Shown here: piece after piece, positions 1 through 10,230 of the stretch | Layout of the letters: each line of letters begins with the position of its first letter | How positions within the stretch are numbered: the first letter of the stretch is position 1 | Assembly: GCA_015066015.1 (NCBI GenBank) | Contig: SVPE01000002.1 | Location: 62,001 to 126,000, forward strand | Reading direction: 5' to 3' | DNA from: Oscillospiraceae bacterium | GTDB taxonomy: Bacteria > Bacillota > Clostridia > Oscillospirales > Acutalibacteraceae | Length of the DNA stretch: 64,000 nucleotides | The notes under the pieces: model-generated | Database searches by the model: none | The model's input: the letters and a program-made list of their open reading frames with translations, nothing else | What the model was told of the DNA's origin: nothing | Translations under genes and position numbers: made by a program

Positions 1-199
1 CGAATGAATCAAAAACAAACAGCTCTTCAACGATTACATTCAATGTATCGGTTAAATCGCTTGTATTTATAAATTTGATTGTATCTCCGACTGAAATCTT
101 TTTCCTTTTTTCGTCGTAAAGGCGAAGTTCTATAGTCTTCTGTCCGTCACGAAACATTCTCATCGGTACCGGATTCAATTTCATTATATGCATTTTCAT
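1..199 (-). CDS. ASCH-domain-like protein (partial, runs off window start)
   Basis: Reverse-strand reading starting MKMHIMKLNPVPMRMFRDGQKTIELRLYDEKRKKISVGDTIKF, typical of the ASCH fold. Confidence 0.7.
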   Translation of the reverse strand, partial: MKMHIMKLNPVPMRMFRDGQKTIELRLYDEKRKKISVGDTIKFINTSDLTDTLNVIVEELFVFDSF

Positions 200-273
200 T
201 CTTTTAACCTTACTGATTATGCGGACTGTTAATTTCTCACTTGTTAAATTTACTCAGTTTTTTGCATTTGTAT

Positions 274-876
274 TCAAAGACTTCTTCTGCCCTCAAGAGC
301 TCTCGTAAGCGTTACCTCGTCAGCGTATTCCAAATCGGAACCGACGGGAATACCGTAAGCAAGACGGCTGACGGAAACACCCATAGGCTTGAGAAGGCGT
401 GAAATGTACATAGCCGTAGCCTCGCCCTCAACGGTGGGGTTTGTTGCCATAATAACCTCTTTTACAGTACCGTCGCCCATTCGCCTTAAAAGCTCTTTAA
501 CGGTAATGTCCTCAGGACCTACACCGTTCATCGGCGAAATAACGCCGTGAAGCACGTGATAGGTGCCGTCAAACTCACGGGTGCGCTCAAAGGCCATAAC
601 ATCCCTCGGGTCCTCAACAACACAGATTATGCTCCGGTCGCGTGAAGGACTTTTGCATATGTGGCAAAGCTCACCCTCAGAAAGGTTACAGCAGCAGCTG
701 CACTTTTTTATCTTCTCGTGAGAATCAAGAATAGCCTTGGCAAAGGCCTCGGCCTCCTCTTTTTTTAAATTAAGCACGTGAAAGGCAAGCCTCTGTGCAC
801 TTTTGTGCCCTATACCCGGCATACGCTCAAACTGCTCAATAAGCCGTGAAAGGGAGTTTACTCCGTAGCCTGCCAT
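274..876 (-). CDS. recR: Recombination protein RecR
   Basis: Zn finger [16 protein letters not shown], Toprim-like [14 protein letters not shown]; gene order recR-ybaB-dnaX. Confidence 0.97.
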   Translation of the reverse strand: MAGYGVNSLSRLIEQFERMPGIGHKSAQRLAFHVLNLKKEEAEAFAKAILDSHEKIKKCSCCCNLSEGELCHICKSPSRDRSIICVVEDPRDVMAFERTREFDGTYHVLHGVISPMNGVGPEDITVKELLRRMGDGTVKEVIMATNPTVEGEATAMYISRLLKPMGVSVSRLAYGIPVGSDLEYADEVTLTRALEGRRSL

Positions 877-1217
877 CAGAAGGGAAGGTTGAGACCTGCA
901 AGACCGCCCTGTGCTGCCTGCATTGCCTGATTCATTGCATCATCTGCCTTGCGCATTGCTTCATTGGTTGCGGCAATGATAAGGTCAGTAAGCATTTCAA
1001 TATCCTCAGGGTCAACAACATCGGGCTGAAGCTTTATGTCCTTAACCTCATGTGCACCGGAAACAGTTACCTCAACTGCTCCGCCGCCTGCCGATGCCGA
1101 AAACTCGCTTGCTTCAATTTCAGCCTGCTTCTGCTCCATCTGAGCCTGCATTTCCTGAATTTTTTTCATCATGTTCATCTGGCCGCCTGCCTGGCCGCCG
1201 GGAATTCTTGCTTTCAT
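876..1217 (-). CDS. YbaB/EbfC family nucleoid-associated protein
   Basis: [40 protein letters not shown]; between recR and dnaX. Confidence 0.95.
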   Translation of the reverse strand: MKARIPGGQAGGQMNMMKKIQEMQAQMEQKQAEIEASEFSASAGGGAVEVTVSGAHEVKDIKLQPDVVDPEDIEMLTDLIIAATNEAMRKADDAMNQAMQAAQGGLAGLNLPF

Positions 1218-1274
1218 AATTTTTGTCTCCTTTGCTTTTATTTGAATATGTGACGGGCAGACACATCCGCCCTT

Positions 1275-1329
1275 ATTACTTACTACTTACTACTTACTAC
1301 TTACTACTTACTACTTACTACTTACTACT
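1275..1329. repeat. Short tandem repeat, about 7 copies of the heptamer TTACTAC
   Basis: Direct reading: (ttactac)n between the dnaX stop and the ybaB start. Confidence 0.95.
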
Positions 1330-1344
1330 GAATTATACCCCGCC

Positions 1345-3141
1345 TCACGGCTTTATGTCAATATTTATATCCATAGCCCTGGCCTGACTTATAAGGTCCT
1401 CAAGGGGGTCCCTTTTAGGCTGTGCAGGTGCGTCCGCACCGCCCTGCCCCTCCTTGGGTGAGCTCAGACCGAGACGGTACTTTTTACCCGTAATGCGGAA
1501 AACTGCCTGCTTGACATCTCTTGAATTACTGCCCGTTCTTATAAAGGCGTTGAGGGTAGGATTTGTGCTTTTTATAAGCACAAAATCACCGCTGATGTAT
1601 GCCTCGGAATCGTGAAGCACGCCCCACAAGGGTGCGTTTGTTTTCATAAGCTCGGAAAGCACCTCTGCCCAGGGAAGATAATCGCCGCCCGACACCGCTT
1701 CCGCCGCAGGAGCATCGCCGTAATAGGCCTCGCTCGCATAGGCAGGCTCTGCAGGCTCCTCCTTAAGGAAGGGGTTTTCCTGCTTTTCCTCACGGGGAGG
1801 CTCATTGGCATTTGTGAAGGTGTCAAACACCGTTGAAGGCTTTTTAACCTCGGGCTTTTCCTCTTTTACCGCAGGAACTTGCGCCGCAGGAGCCGACGGG
1901 GAAGCTTCACTCTGAGCCGCGGGCTTTACGTATTCTGAAATAAGCGGAGCCGAGGCCGACTTTTCCTTGACGGGTGCAGAAGCAACCGATATTTCTCCGC
2001 TTGTGAGTCTGAACTCAAGGTCAGCTATCCGCCTTAAAACTGCCTCATTATCCGTATCAAGCTTTGGCGAGGCAAGGCGGATAAAGGTCATTTCCATTTC
2101 AATTCGGCGGTTTACGCCCTTTTTGATTGCCGCCGCAGTATCCTGCAAAAGGGCAATACATTTGAGTATGCCTTCAAGGGTGAAGCAGGTGCTCTGCTTT
2201 TTAAACTCCTCCATTTCACCGTCGGTACAGACCACAAGCCCCTCAGGCTTTTTTACGGTTTTGACAATCATAAGATTGCGGAAATGATTTATCATATCAG
2301 AGCAAAGCCGCTCCATATCGACCGAGCTTGCGTGAAGATCGCTTATGAGCCTCAAGGCCTCTGCAGAGTTGTTTTCGCTTACTGCGTTGGCAAGAGAAAA
2401 AAGATGCTCCTTGCCGGCCATACCCGCTACGGCACATACAATATCCGTGGTAATGTGCTTGCCGTGACCCGTGCACTGGTCAAGAAGTGAAAGGGCATCA
2501 CGCATACCGCCGTCAGAAATGCGTGAAATGAGGGTAAGTGCCTCATCGTCGGCGGTAAAGCCCTCAAGTGAAGCAATCTGCTGCATACGCGAAATCATAG
2601 CCTCGGGAGTGACGCGCCTGAAATCAAAGCGCTGACAGCGTGAAACTATGGTAACGGGAAGCTTGTGCACCTCGGTGGTTGCAAGAATAAACTTGACGTG
2701 GGCGGGAGGCTCCTCAAGAGTTTTGAGAAGTGCGTTGAAGGCACCTATTGAAAGCATGTGCACCTCGTCAATGATATAAACACGATATTTGCAGGATGCG
2801 GGCGTAAAATTGATTTCCTCGCGGATATCACGGATATTTTCAACACCGTTGTTGCTTGCGGCGTCAATTTCGGCAACGTCAGCTATTGTGCCGTCATCAA
2901 TGCCACGGCAGATTTCACACTCGTTACAGGGGTTGCCGTTTACCGGGTTAAGGCAGTTAACAGCCTTTGAGAGAATTTTAGCGCAGGTGGTTTTACCCGT
3001 TCCCCTTGAGCCCGTAAAAAGATAGGCGTGAGAAACCTTGCCCGACTCAATCTCCTTTGAAAGGGTTGAGGTAATGTGGTCCTGACCTACAACGTCGCTG
3101 AATACACGGGGTCTGTATTTTCTGTATAAAACCTGATACAC
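1345..3141 (-). CDS. dnaX: DNA polymerase III subunit gamma/tau
   Basis: MYQVLYRKYRPRVFSDVVGQDHI, Walker A GSRGTGKTT, Zn-binding cysteines CNECEICRGI. Confidence 0.98.
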   Translation of the reverse strand: MYQVLYRKYRPRVFSDVVGQDHITSTLSKEIESGKVSHAYLFTGSRGTGKTTCAKILSKAVNCLNPVNGNPCNECEICRGIDDGTIADVAEIDAASNNGVENIRDIREEINFTPASCKYRVYIIDEVHMLSIGAFNALLKTLEEPPAHVKFILATTEVHKLPVTIVSRCQRFDFRRVTPEAMISRMQQIASLEGFTADDEALTLISRISDGGMRDALSLLDQCTGHGKHITTDIVCAVAGMAGKEHLFSLANAVSENNSAEALRLISDLHASSVDMERLCSDMINHFRNLMIVKTVKKPEGLVVCTDGEMEEFKKQSTCFTLEGILKCIALLQDTAAAIKKGVNRRIEMEMTFIRLASPKLDTDNEAVLRRIADLEFRLTSGEISVASAPVKEKSASAPLISEYVKPAAQSEASPSAPAAQVPAVKEEKPEVKKPSTVFDTFTNANEPPREEKQENPFLKEEPAEPAYASEAYYGDAPAAEAVSGGDYLPWAEVLSELMKTNAPLWGVLHDSEAYISGDFVLIKSTNPTLNAFIRTGSNSRDVKQAVFRITGKKYRLGLSSPKEGQGGADAPAQPKRDPLEDLISQARAMDINIDIKP

Positions 3142-3186
3142 TTTATTCCCTCCTTATTATCACAAAAGAGTAAGACACCTTTTCTC

Positions 3187-3300
3187 GGTCATACAGTGCA
3201 GGCGTTGCTGTGTCGCACAGACATTCCCCTTAATGCTGCTCGGTCTCCCGCCTGACATGGTTCGGGGTGTTCTGTCGCACAGGACCCGCACTGCATGACC
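3187..3300 (-). ncRNA. ffs: Signal recognition particle RNA (small bacterial type)
   Basis: Reverse strand holds the domain IV core ATGTCAGGCGGGAGACCGAGCAGCATTAA and pairing ends GGTCATGCAGTGC/GCACTGTATGACC; upstream of dnaX as is common in Firmicutes. Confidence 0.92.
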
Positions 3301-3324
3301 AAAACAATGTATCTTACTCTAACT

Positions 3325-3363
3325 CGGAATATTATAATATAAAAACGTAAGAAAATCAATAGT
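3325..3363 (-). promoter_or_regulatory. Sigma-A-type promoter for SRP RNA/dnaX
   Basis: Reverse strand TTGATT - 17 nt - TATAAT upstream of the SRP RNA. Confidence 0.6.
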
Positions 3364-3476
3364 TTTACGCTTTTTTCTTGCAAATGTATTATTATGCATC
3401 GAGTGTGAATTTTTATTACTTCGAACTTTATTATCTTGTCGCCACTTTGCTTAACAATTTATTACAACTTCTCCTA

Positions 3477-3515
3477 AACGTCGCCAAAGGTGAGCGAAAA
3501 CTCACCACGTTTTTG
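3477..3515 (+). terminator. Intrinsic terminator or attenuator-like hairpin upstream of gdhA
   Basis: GGTGAG-CGAAAA-CTCACC stem flanked by AACG/CGTT and followed by a T run. Confidence 0.55.
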
Positions 3516-3769
3516 TTAATAATCACTAAAAAATGTGCATAAAATAACAGTAAGCGTTATTTTTATCCATTTGAAGTTTAATGCAAATTTTATGAATAAC
3601 GACCTCTTACGGCACAACTTTTTAACAAATTTCACGAAATCTCAAATGTTACCTGTTTTATCTTGCATTTTTTTCGTCATAGGTATAAAATATTACACCA
3701 TAACAAGTATTATTTCTTGTTTTCAAAAGGATTAACGCTTGCAATTTTACCAAAAAGGAATGATTATCC

Positions 3770-5113
3770 ATGAATTATGTTGAAAGAGTAATTGACTGCG
3801 TTGCGAAAAAGCATTCAATTGAACCTGAATTTGTTCAGACAGTTACTGAGGTTCTCACCTCTCTTGTTCCTGTAATCGAACAGCATCCCGAATATGAAAA
3901 AACAGCTCTTCTTGAAAGAATGGTTGAACCGGAAAGACAGATCTCCTTCCGCGTTACCTGGATAGATGATAACGGTAAGGTAAATGTAAACACAGGCTAC
4001 AGAGTACAGTTCAACGGCGCAATCGGACCCTACAAGGGCGGTCTTCGCTTCCACCCCTCTGTTTACATCGGCATTATGAAGTTCCTCGGCTTTGAGCAGA
4101 CCTTCAAAAACAGTCTCACCGGTCTCCCCATCGGCGGTGCAAAGGGCGGCTCAGACTTTGACCCCAGAGGTAAGAGCGACGGAGAAATTCTCCGCTTCTG
4201 TCAGGCTTTCATGACAGAGCTTTACAGACACATCGGTCCCGACATTGACGTCCCCGCAGGCGACATCGGTGTAGGCGCAAGAGAGGTTGCCTATCTCTAC
4301 GGCCAGTACAGACGAATCAAGGGGTGCTTTGAAAACGGCGTGCTTACCGGCAAGGGTCTTTCCTTCGGCGGCTCACTTATCCGCCCCGAAGCAACAGGCT
4401 ACGGCGCTACATACTATACAGTTGAGGTTCTCAAGCACTTCGGCGAGGAAATCAAAGGCAAGACTGTTGCAGTTTCAGGCTTCGGTAATGTTGCCTGGGG
4501 TACTGCAAAGAAGGTTGCAGAGCTTGGCGGTAAGGTTGTTACAATCTCCGGTCCCGACGGATATGTTTATGATCCCGACGGTATCGTAACAGAAGAAAAA
4601 ATCAATTACCTTCTAGAAATGCGCGCATCAGGCAGAGACAAGGCTCAGGACTACGCTGACAAATTCGGCGCACAGTTCTTCCCCGGCGAAAAGCCTTGGG
4701 GTGTTAAGGTAGACATTGCAATGCCCTGCGCAACACAGAATGAAATCGGTATGAAGGAAGCTCAGCAGCTTGTTGAAAACGGTGTCCCCTACTACATCGA
4801 AGTTGCAAATATGCCTACTACAAACGAGGCTCTCGAATATCTTCAGAAAAACTGCAAGGCAGTAGCACCTTCAAAGGCAGTTAATGCCGGAGGTGTTGCA
4901 GTATCAGCTCTCGAAATGAGTCAGAACTCAATGAGATACAGCTGGACAGCTGAAGAAGTTGACGAAAAGCTCAAGAGAATTATGAAGGACATTCACGATA
5001 ATTCTGCAAAGGCTTCCGAGCAATACGGTCTCGGCTACAATCTTGTTGCCGGCGCAAACATTGCAGGCTTCCTCAAGGTTGCCGATGCTATGATGGCTCA
5101 GGGTATTTTCTGA
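3770..5113 (+). CDS. gdhA: NADP-specific glutamate dehydrogenase
   Basis: RVTWIDDNGKVNVNTGYRVQFNGAIGPYKGGLRFHPSV, full length. Confidence 0.97.
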   Translation: MNYVERVIDCVAKKHSIEPEFVQTVTEVLTSLVPVIEQHPEYEKTALLERMVEPERQISFRVTWIDDNGKVNVNTGYRVQFNGAIGPYKGGLRFHPSVYIGIMKFLGFEQTFKNSLTGLPIGGAKGGSDFDPRGKSDGEILRFCQAFMTELYRHIGPDIDVPAGDIGVGAREVAYLYGQYRRIKGCFENGVLTGKGLSFGGSLIRPEATGYGATYYTVEVLKHFGEEIKGKTVAVSGFGNVAWGTAKKVAELGGKVVTISGPDGYVYDPDGIVTEEKINYLLEMRASGRDKAQDYADKFGAQFFPGEKPWGVKVDIAMPCATQNEIGMKEAQQLVENGVPYYIEVANMPTTNEALEYLQKNCKAVAPSKAVNAGGVAVSALEMSQNSMRYSWTAEEVDEKLKRIMKDIHDNSAKASEQYGLGYNLVAGANIAGFLKVADAMMAQGIF

Positions 5114-5135
5114 TAAAAAACAAAATAAACAAGTA

Positions 5136-5176
5136 AAGGGTTTCTTTTTCAGTTTAACGCTGAAAGAAACCCTTTA
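5136..5176 (+). terminator. Intrinsic terminator of gdhA
   Basis: AAAGGGTTTCTTTTTCAG...CTGAAAGAAACCCTTT inverted repeat. Confidence 0.85.
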
Positions 5177-5213
5177 TTATTTTGTATTATGCGGTCTGTA
5201 CCTTTACATTATT

Positions 5214-8200
5214 TTATTCATTCACTCCGCTGAGAACCGTAATAAGCTCTTTTATCGCCTCAATATTGCTTTTGCCCTGAAGCTTCAGAGAAATATAAGG
5301 CGCACTGCTTTTTGCTCCGCTGATAAGTGCTCTGCCCCTCATATGCTGCGCAACTGCCGATGCATACTCAAGCCTGAATTCATTAAAGAATACCAGCACC
5401 ATACCATTTTGCTGCTTGATTTCAAAGATCCCGAGCTTTGCGGCATATGCCCTCATAAGAGCCACATCGATAAGTCCCTTTACACTTGGCGGCACATCTC
5501 CGAAACGGTCAATAAATTCATCGGTAACATCCATAGCATCCTCGCCGTTTTCTATTTCAGCTATGCGCTTATACATGGATATACGGTTTTTCACCGAATC
5601 AATGTAGGTTTCGGGAATATGTGCGTCAATGTTGATATCAACCACACACTCCTTCTTTTCAATATGCTCCTGACCGGTTTTCTCCTCATTGATTGCCTCG
5701 GACAGGATTTTCAGATACATATCGTAACCGACAGCCTCCATATGACCGTGCTGCTGAGCACCGAGCACACTTCCTGCACCTCTGATTTCAAGATCTCGCA
5801 TTGCAATTTTAAATCCCGAACCAAATTCGGTAAACTCCCTGATTGCCTCAAGTCTGCGTCTTGCCGTTTCATTAAGCTCCTTATGCTTGCTGTAGGTGAA
5901 ATAAGCAAAGGCTCGTCTGGGACTTCTTCCTACTCTGCCTCTTATCTGGTGAAGCTGAGCAAGACCCAACTTATCTGCATCCTCTATAATCAAAGTGTTT
6001 GCATTAGGCACATCCACGCCCGTCTCAATAATAGTGGTACACACTAAAATATCAATCTCATTTTCAAGAAGCTTTCTCCAGACCTCGCTTAATTCTTCCT
6101 CACTCATTTTGCCGTGACCTATGCCTATTCTGGCGTCAGGCAGATATTCCTTTATCTGTGCCGCCCTTGATTCAATACCGTCAACACGGTTGAAAAGGTA
6201 ATACACCTGACCGCCGCGGCGAAGCTCTCTTTCCATTGCTTCTGCCAGAATACCCATATCCTGAGGCACAACGTAAGTCTGCACAGGATGTCTTCCCTGA
6301 GGCGCCATTTCAAGTAAAGACATATCTCTTATACCCGTCATAGCCATATTGAGCGTGCGCGGGATGGGTGTTGCTGAAAGTGTAAGCACATCGACCCCGG
6401 GAAACTTTTCCTTTAGCTTTTCCTTCTGTAACACCCCGAAGCGCTGCTCTTCGTCAACTATAAGAAGACCTAAGTCCTTAAACTCCACGCTTTTAGATAT
6501 AATGGAATGAGTGCCTACAATAACATCTATACTGCCCCTTTTGAGGGCTTTTTTTATTTTTGTACGGTCTGACGGACTTCTGAAGCGCGAAATCATATCA
6601 ACCTCTACAGGAAAGCCGTCAAAGCGCTTTTTTATGGTCTGGAAATGCTGGAATGCCAGAATCGTAGTCGGCACAAGAATGGCGCACTGCTTACCGTCAG
6701 CTATGCACTTGAATGCGGCACGAAGAGCAACCTCTGTTTTGCCGAATCCCACATCACCGCACAAAAGTCTGTCCATGGGACTCTGTCTTTCCATATCGTG
6801 CTTTATTTCGTTTACAGCAACAAGCTGATCATCTGTCTCCTCAAACTCAAAGCGACGCTCAAAATCATTCTGCATTTCTATATCAGCTGAAAAGGCAAAG
6901 CCTTTACTGTTAAGCCTTTCTGCATAAAGCTCTGTCAGCTTCTTTGCCATATCCTTTACAGACGCTCTGACCTTAGACTTTGTCCTCGACCATTCGTCGG
7001 ACCCGAGTTTGTTAAGCTTTATAATTTTATCAGCATCATGAGGTGAAGCATACTTTGAAATAAGATCAAGCTGTGTAACCGGCACATAAAGTACATCGCT
7101 TCCGCGATAATTTATCTTGATAAAATCCTTTATGACACCCGACATATTCATGGTCTTTATACCGTCAAAAACACCTATGCCGTGAATTGCATGAACAACA
7201 TAGTCACCCTTTGCGATTTCATCAAGTGATGTAAGTCCCCTGCCGGTCTTGAACTTTTTCTTTTTCTCACTTGTAGTTTTAGCTGTTGCTTTACCGTAGG
7301 TGAAAAGTGAAAATTTTAATCCGTCATACTCTATACCTGAGGATACAATGCCGGAAATTACGCTGACGTAGCCCTTGGGGAATTCGCCGGGAACAACAGA
7401 GAAATATCTTGCCTTTATACCCTCTGTTTCAAGGTCATAGGCAAGCTCTTTAGCATTTTTTTCTGTGCCCGCCATAACGACACATGTATAGCCCGAATGA
7501 ATTGACGGTCTGAGGTCTTCCGTCAGCACAGAGAGCGTACCATCCCAACGGGATGTCTGTCTTGCGTTTATACTGACGAGCTCCCTTACAGGCGTATCGA
7601 AGGAGCCTCTTGCAAGAGAGTCAATATACACTGCGCCCTTATCTTCATATTTCTTCAGTATCTGCGTCCACGAAAGCGTAAACGTATCTATACCCTTTGT
7701 AAGTACACCCTCTTCAAAAAGAGTGCGGATATCCTCATTCATAAGTGCAGAGGCAGTATTGAACTTCTGTTTTACTGAGGCACTTTCACAGACAAAAAGA
7801 AGTCCGTTTTCCATATAGTCAAAAACTGTGGCACTTTTTTCGTAAGCAAGCGGCAGATATTTGTCAGGTGCACCGACACCTATAAAATGGTCAAGAGCAT
7901 CAATATCCTCACGTATTTTTTCCTTTGCCTTCACGCTGCCCTTACCTTTGACAGTAGAAAGAAACTCTGTGAGCTTTTCCTTGAGCGCATCGCGGGAATC
8001 AAAAAGCACTTCTGTTGACGGTGTTAAGCTCACCCTTTCAAGAATATCTGTTCGGCGCTGACTTTCAACATCAAAATGCGCCATCGAATCAATGCTATCC
8101 CCCCAGAATTCCACTCTGCAGGGCTCATTACTGTCGGGAGGATAAAAATCAAGGATGCCTCCGCGAAGAGAAAACTGACCGACTCCGTCAACCAGGTCTG

Positions 8201-8723
8201 AGCGGACATAGCCTGCCGCAAGAAGCGTATTGACGATTTCATGGGTAGTAACCTCCTGACCGACAGCAAGAGTAAAGCTACGTTTTTTCAGCTCTTCGGC
8301 AGGAATTGTAAACTGCATTGCCGCCTCAATACTGCAAAGAACAAACCTGCACTCTCCGGCAAGAATGCGGCAAAGCACCGACAGTCTTTTCTGCTCAAAT
8401 TCGTGGGATTTACTGTCGTTACCTCTGAATGAGAAATCTCTTGCAGGATAAAGAAAGGCTCCGCCGTAAAGACTGTTTATGTCCTCACACAGCTTTGTTG
8501 CACTTCCCTCATCGGGACATACAATGAGTACAGTCTTGTCCGGCATCACTTCGGCAACCGAAGAGATATAATGTGCCTTATGCACCTGTGAAAGACCGAT
8601 TACACCCATAGGAAGGCGTTTATTTGTAATTGACGATATTATCTTTTCAAACTCGTCACTGCCCTTTAAAACCTTAAGAAAGCCCGACACAGTCATTCTC
8701 CTTTCTGTAACGCAGTAATGCAC
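5214..8723 (-). CDS. mfd: Transcription-repair coupling factor Mfd (true start probably a few codons inside the ORF)
   Basis: CarD-like domain YVVHAIHGIGVFDG, helicase motifs GDVGFGKTEVALRAAF, DEEQRFG. Confidence 0.97.
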   Translation of the reverse strand: MHYCVTERRMTVSGFLKVLKGSDEFEKIISSITNKRLPMGVIGLSQVHKAHYISSVAEVMPDKTVLIVCPDEGSATKLCEDINSLYGGAFLYPARDFSFRGNDSKSHEFEQKRLSVLCRILAGECRFVLCSIEAAMQFTIPAEELKKRSFTLAVGQEVTTHEIVNTLLAAGYVRSDLVDGVGQFSLRGGILDFYPPDSNEPCRVEFWGDSIDSMAHFDVESQRRTDILERVSLTPSTEVLFDSRDALKEKLTEFLSTVKGKGSVKAKEKIREDIDALDHFIGVGAPDKYLPLAYEKSATVFDYMENGLLFVCESASVKQKFNTASALMNEDIRTLFEEGVLTKGIDTFTLSWTQILKKYEDKGAVYIDSLARGSFDTPVRELVSINARQTSRWDGTLSVLTEDLRPSIHSGYTCVVMAGTEKNAKELAYDLETEGIKARYFSVVPGEFPKGYVSVISGIVSSGIEYDGLKFSLFTYGKATAKTTSEKKKKFKTGRGLTSLDEIAKGDYVVHAIHGIGVFDGIKTMNMSGVIKDFIKINYRGSDVLYVPVTQLDLISKYASPHDADKIIKLNKLGSDEWSRTKSKVRASVKDMAKKLTELYAERLNSKGFAFSADIEMQNDFERRFEFEETDDQLVAVNEIKHDMERQSPMDRLLCGDVGFGKTEVALRAAFKCIADGKQCAILVPTTILAFQHFQTIKKRFDGFPVEVDMISRFRSPSDRTKIKKALKRGSIDVIVGTHSIISKSVEFKDLGLLIVDEEQRFGVLQKEKLKEKFPGVDVLTLSATPIPRTLNMAMTGIRDMSLLEMAPQGRHPVQTYVVPQDMGILAEAMERELRRGGQVYYLFNRVDGIESRAAQIKEYLPDARIGIGHGKMSEEELSEVWRKLLENEIDILVCTTIIETGVDVPNANTLIIEDADKLGLAQLHQIRGRVGRSPRRAFAYFTYSKHKELNETARRRLEAIREFTEFGSGFKIAMRDLEIRGAGSVLGAQQHGHMEAVGYDMYLKILSEAINEEKTGQEHIEKKECVVDINIDAHIPETYIDSVKNRISMYKRIAEIENGEDAMDVTDEFIDRFGDVPPSVKGLIDVALMRAYAAKLGIFEIKQQNGMVLVFFNEFRLEYASAVAQHMRGRALISGAKSSAPYISLKLQGKSNIEAIKELITVLSGVNE

Positions 8724-8852
8724 CCGAAGTGCTTTACAAGGGGGGTGTAAGCTTTCGGGTGTGATTATATTTTTATTATATTACGCTTTCCTGCGAAAAG
8801 TCAAGAAAAAAAACAGAGGAAAATGAATTCCTCTGTTTTTAATATGATTTGA

Positions 8853-10142
8853 TTATTTAGCTGAAACAGTCCAGACGCCGCCGCTCTCAACTGCTTCATA
8901 ACCATCAGCAAGCCATTCTGAAGGATTGAAACCAAATGTACCGCCTTTGATGATAATGCTGCTTGTCTCATCTACATTGAAGGGCTTTGACCATTTGCTA
9001 TGATTGGGAGCAGGACCGAATGTACCGCCGTTAATTATAGCAACTGCACCTTCCAATGCACAAACATATGAACGCTTTCTGTACTGATCAAATGAGAAGT
9101 CACCGTCATTGATTATAAGCTCAGTACCTTCACCTACAAGATAGAAAAGATAACGCGGAGAGGTCTGTGTGGAATTAATAGCAATGCTACCGTCATTAAA
9201 TATAATCTTAGCACCCTCTACACCGCCAATTGCGCCGCCGCCTGCAGTGATGTTTACATTATCAAAAGTTGTTTCAGAACCTGCATTTGCAACAAAACCG
9301 TAAGCAGCAGGAGAACCGATATTCATATCAATATCAGAAAAAACAGCTTTACCGTTGTTGGTGATAGCTCTGTCTGCTGTATAATCGATATCACCGCCGC
9401 CTGCATCTAATACACCGTTGTTAACGATTGTATTACGAAGAGTCTTGCTGTTCATATCAAGTGTAACATCTTCATCAGCTGCAATTTTGATAGCGTCTGC
9501 AGAGTTTTCATCAGTTAAAACGATGGTCTTTTTAATTATAACATCATCAACAGAAGCATCTTTGTCGTATTCGTTTCCGTTGCTGTCATATTCATAATCG
9601 AGCTGAGTTGCCTTGATAACAATAGAGATATTATCAATTGTGAGACCCTGATATTCGTTGCCTGCTTCTTCATCCATATGAGCAACGATAGCAAATCCTG
9701 CTTCGTCTTTAGGAAGAAGTGTGCCTTCAAAATCAGCAATATCAATTTCTTCATCGGCAACCAGCACCTTAAAGTCGATAACATCGAGAAGCTTTGCATT
9801 GCCGTCAATACCGTTAATTATAATCTTATACTTAAATGCAAGACTGCCCTCATTCTTGATTTTTGCTGCTGAAGTTTCATAAGTGCAACCGGGCTCCCAA
9901 AGAACAGCTTCATCTTCAGCTGCGCCTTCAGCCTTAACCCATTCAAGAGTTTTTCCTTCAAGACTTTCGCCTGCATCGTTAACAAGAGCAAGGTCAAGAG
10001 TACCTGACTGAATTGTGTTTACATTTGTACTTGCTGTGTCTGTGAACCATGCAAACGTTGTTCCGATAAGCATTACTGCACAAAGAAAAATGGAAATAAC
10101 GCTTGAAACAAGTGCATACTTCGTTGTTTTTGTGTTTCTCAT
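8853..10142 (-). CDS. SipW-dependent-type secreted protein, TasA/camelysin-like N terminus with repetitive beta-rich C terminus
   Basis: N terminus LMLIGTTFAWFTDTASTNVNTIQSGTLDLALVN-type; C-terminal GG-F repeats (INGGTFGPAP, IKGGTFGFNPSEW). Confidence 0.75.
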   Translation of the reverse strand: MRNTKTTKYALVSSVISIFLCAVMLIGTTFAWFTDTASTNVNTIQSGTLDLALVNDAGESLEGKTLEWVKAEGAAEDEAVLWEPGCTYETSAAKIKNEGSLAFKYKIIINGIDGNAKLLDVIDFKVLVADEEIDIADFEGTLLPKDEAGFAIVAHMDEEAGNEYQGLTIDNISIVIKATQLDYEYDSNGNEYDKDASVDDVIIKKTIVLTDENSADAIKIAADEDVTLDMNSKTLRNTIVNNGVLDAGGGDIDYTADRAITNNGKAVFSDIDMNIGSPAAYGFVANAGSETTFDNVNITAGGGAIGGVEGAKIIFNDGSIAINSTQTSPRYLFYLVGEGTELIINDGDFSFDQYRKRSYVCALEGAVAIINGGTFGPAPNHSKWSKPFNVDETSSIIIKGGTFGFNPSEWLADGYEAVESGGVWTVSAK

Positions 10143-10230
10143 TAGTTTATCCTCCTTTATTATATTTTTAAGAGAAACCGTATATCAAGCAGCATATCTG
10201 TTGCTTAAACACCTTGGTTGGTTTATCCTG

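Noticed and set aside
1275-1329. Possible CRISPR-like repeat
   Set aside because: Pure 7-bp tandem repeat with no spacers and no cas genes nearby.
1345-3141. Programmed frameshift in dnaX giving a short gamma form
   Set aside because: No convincing slippery heptamer plus stimulatory structure recognised by reading; the full-length ORF is intact.
5343-6047. 234-aa + strand ORF inside mfd
   Set aside because: Antisense to a strongly supported conserved gene; composition looks like an antisense by-product and no SD or family match is recognisable.
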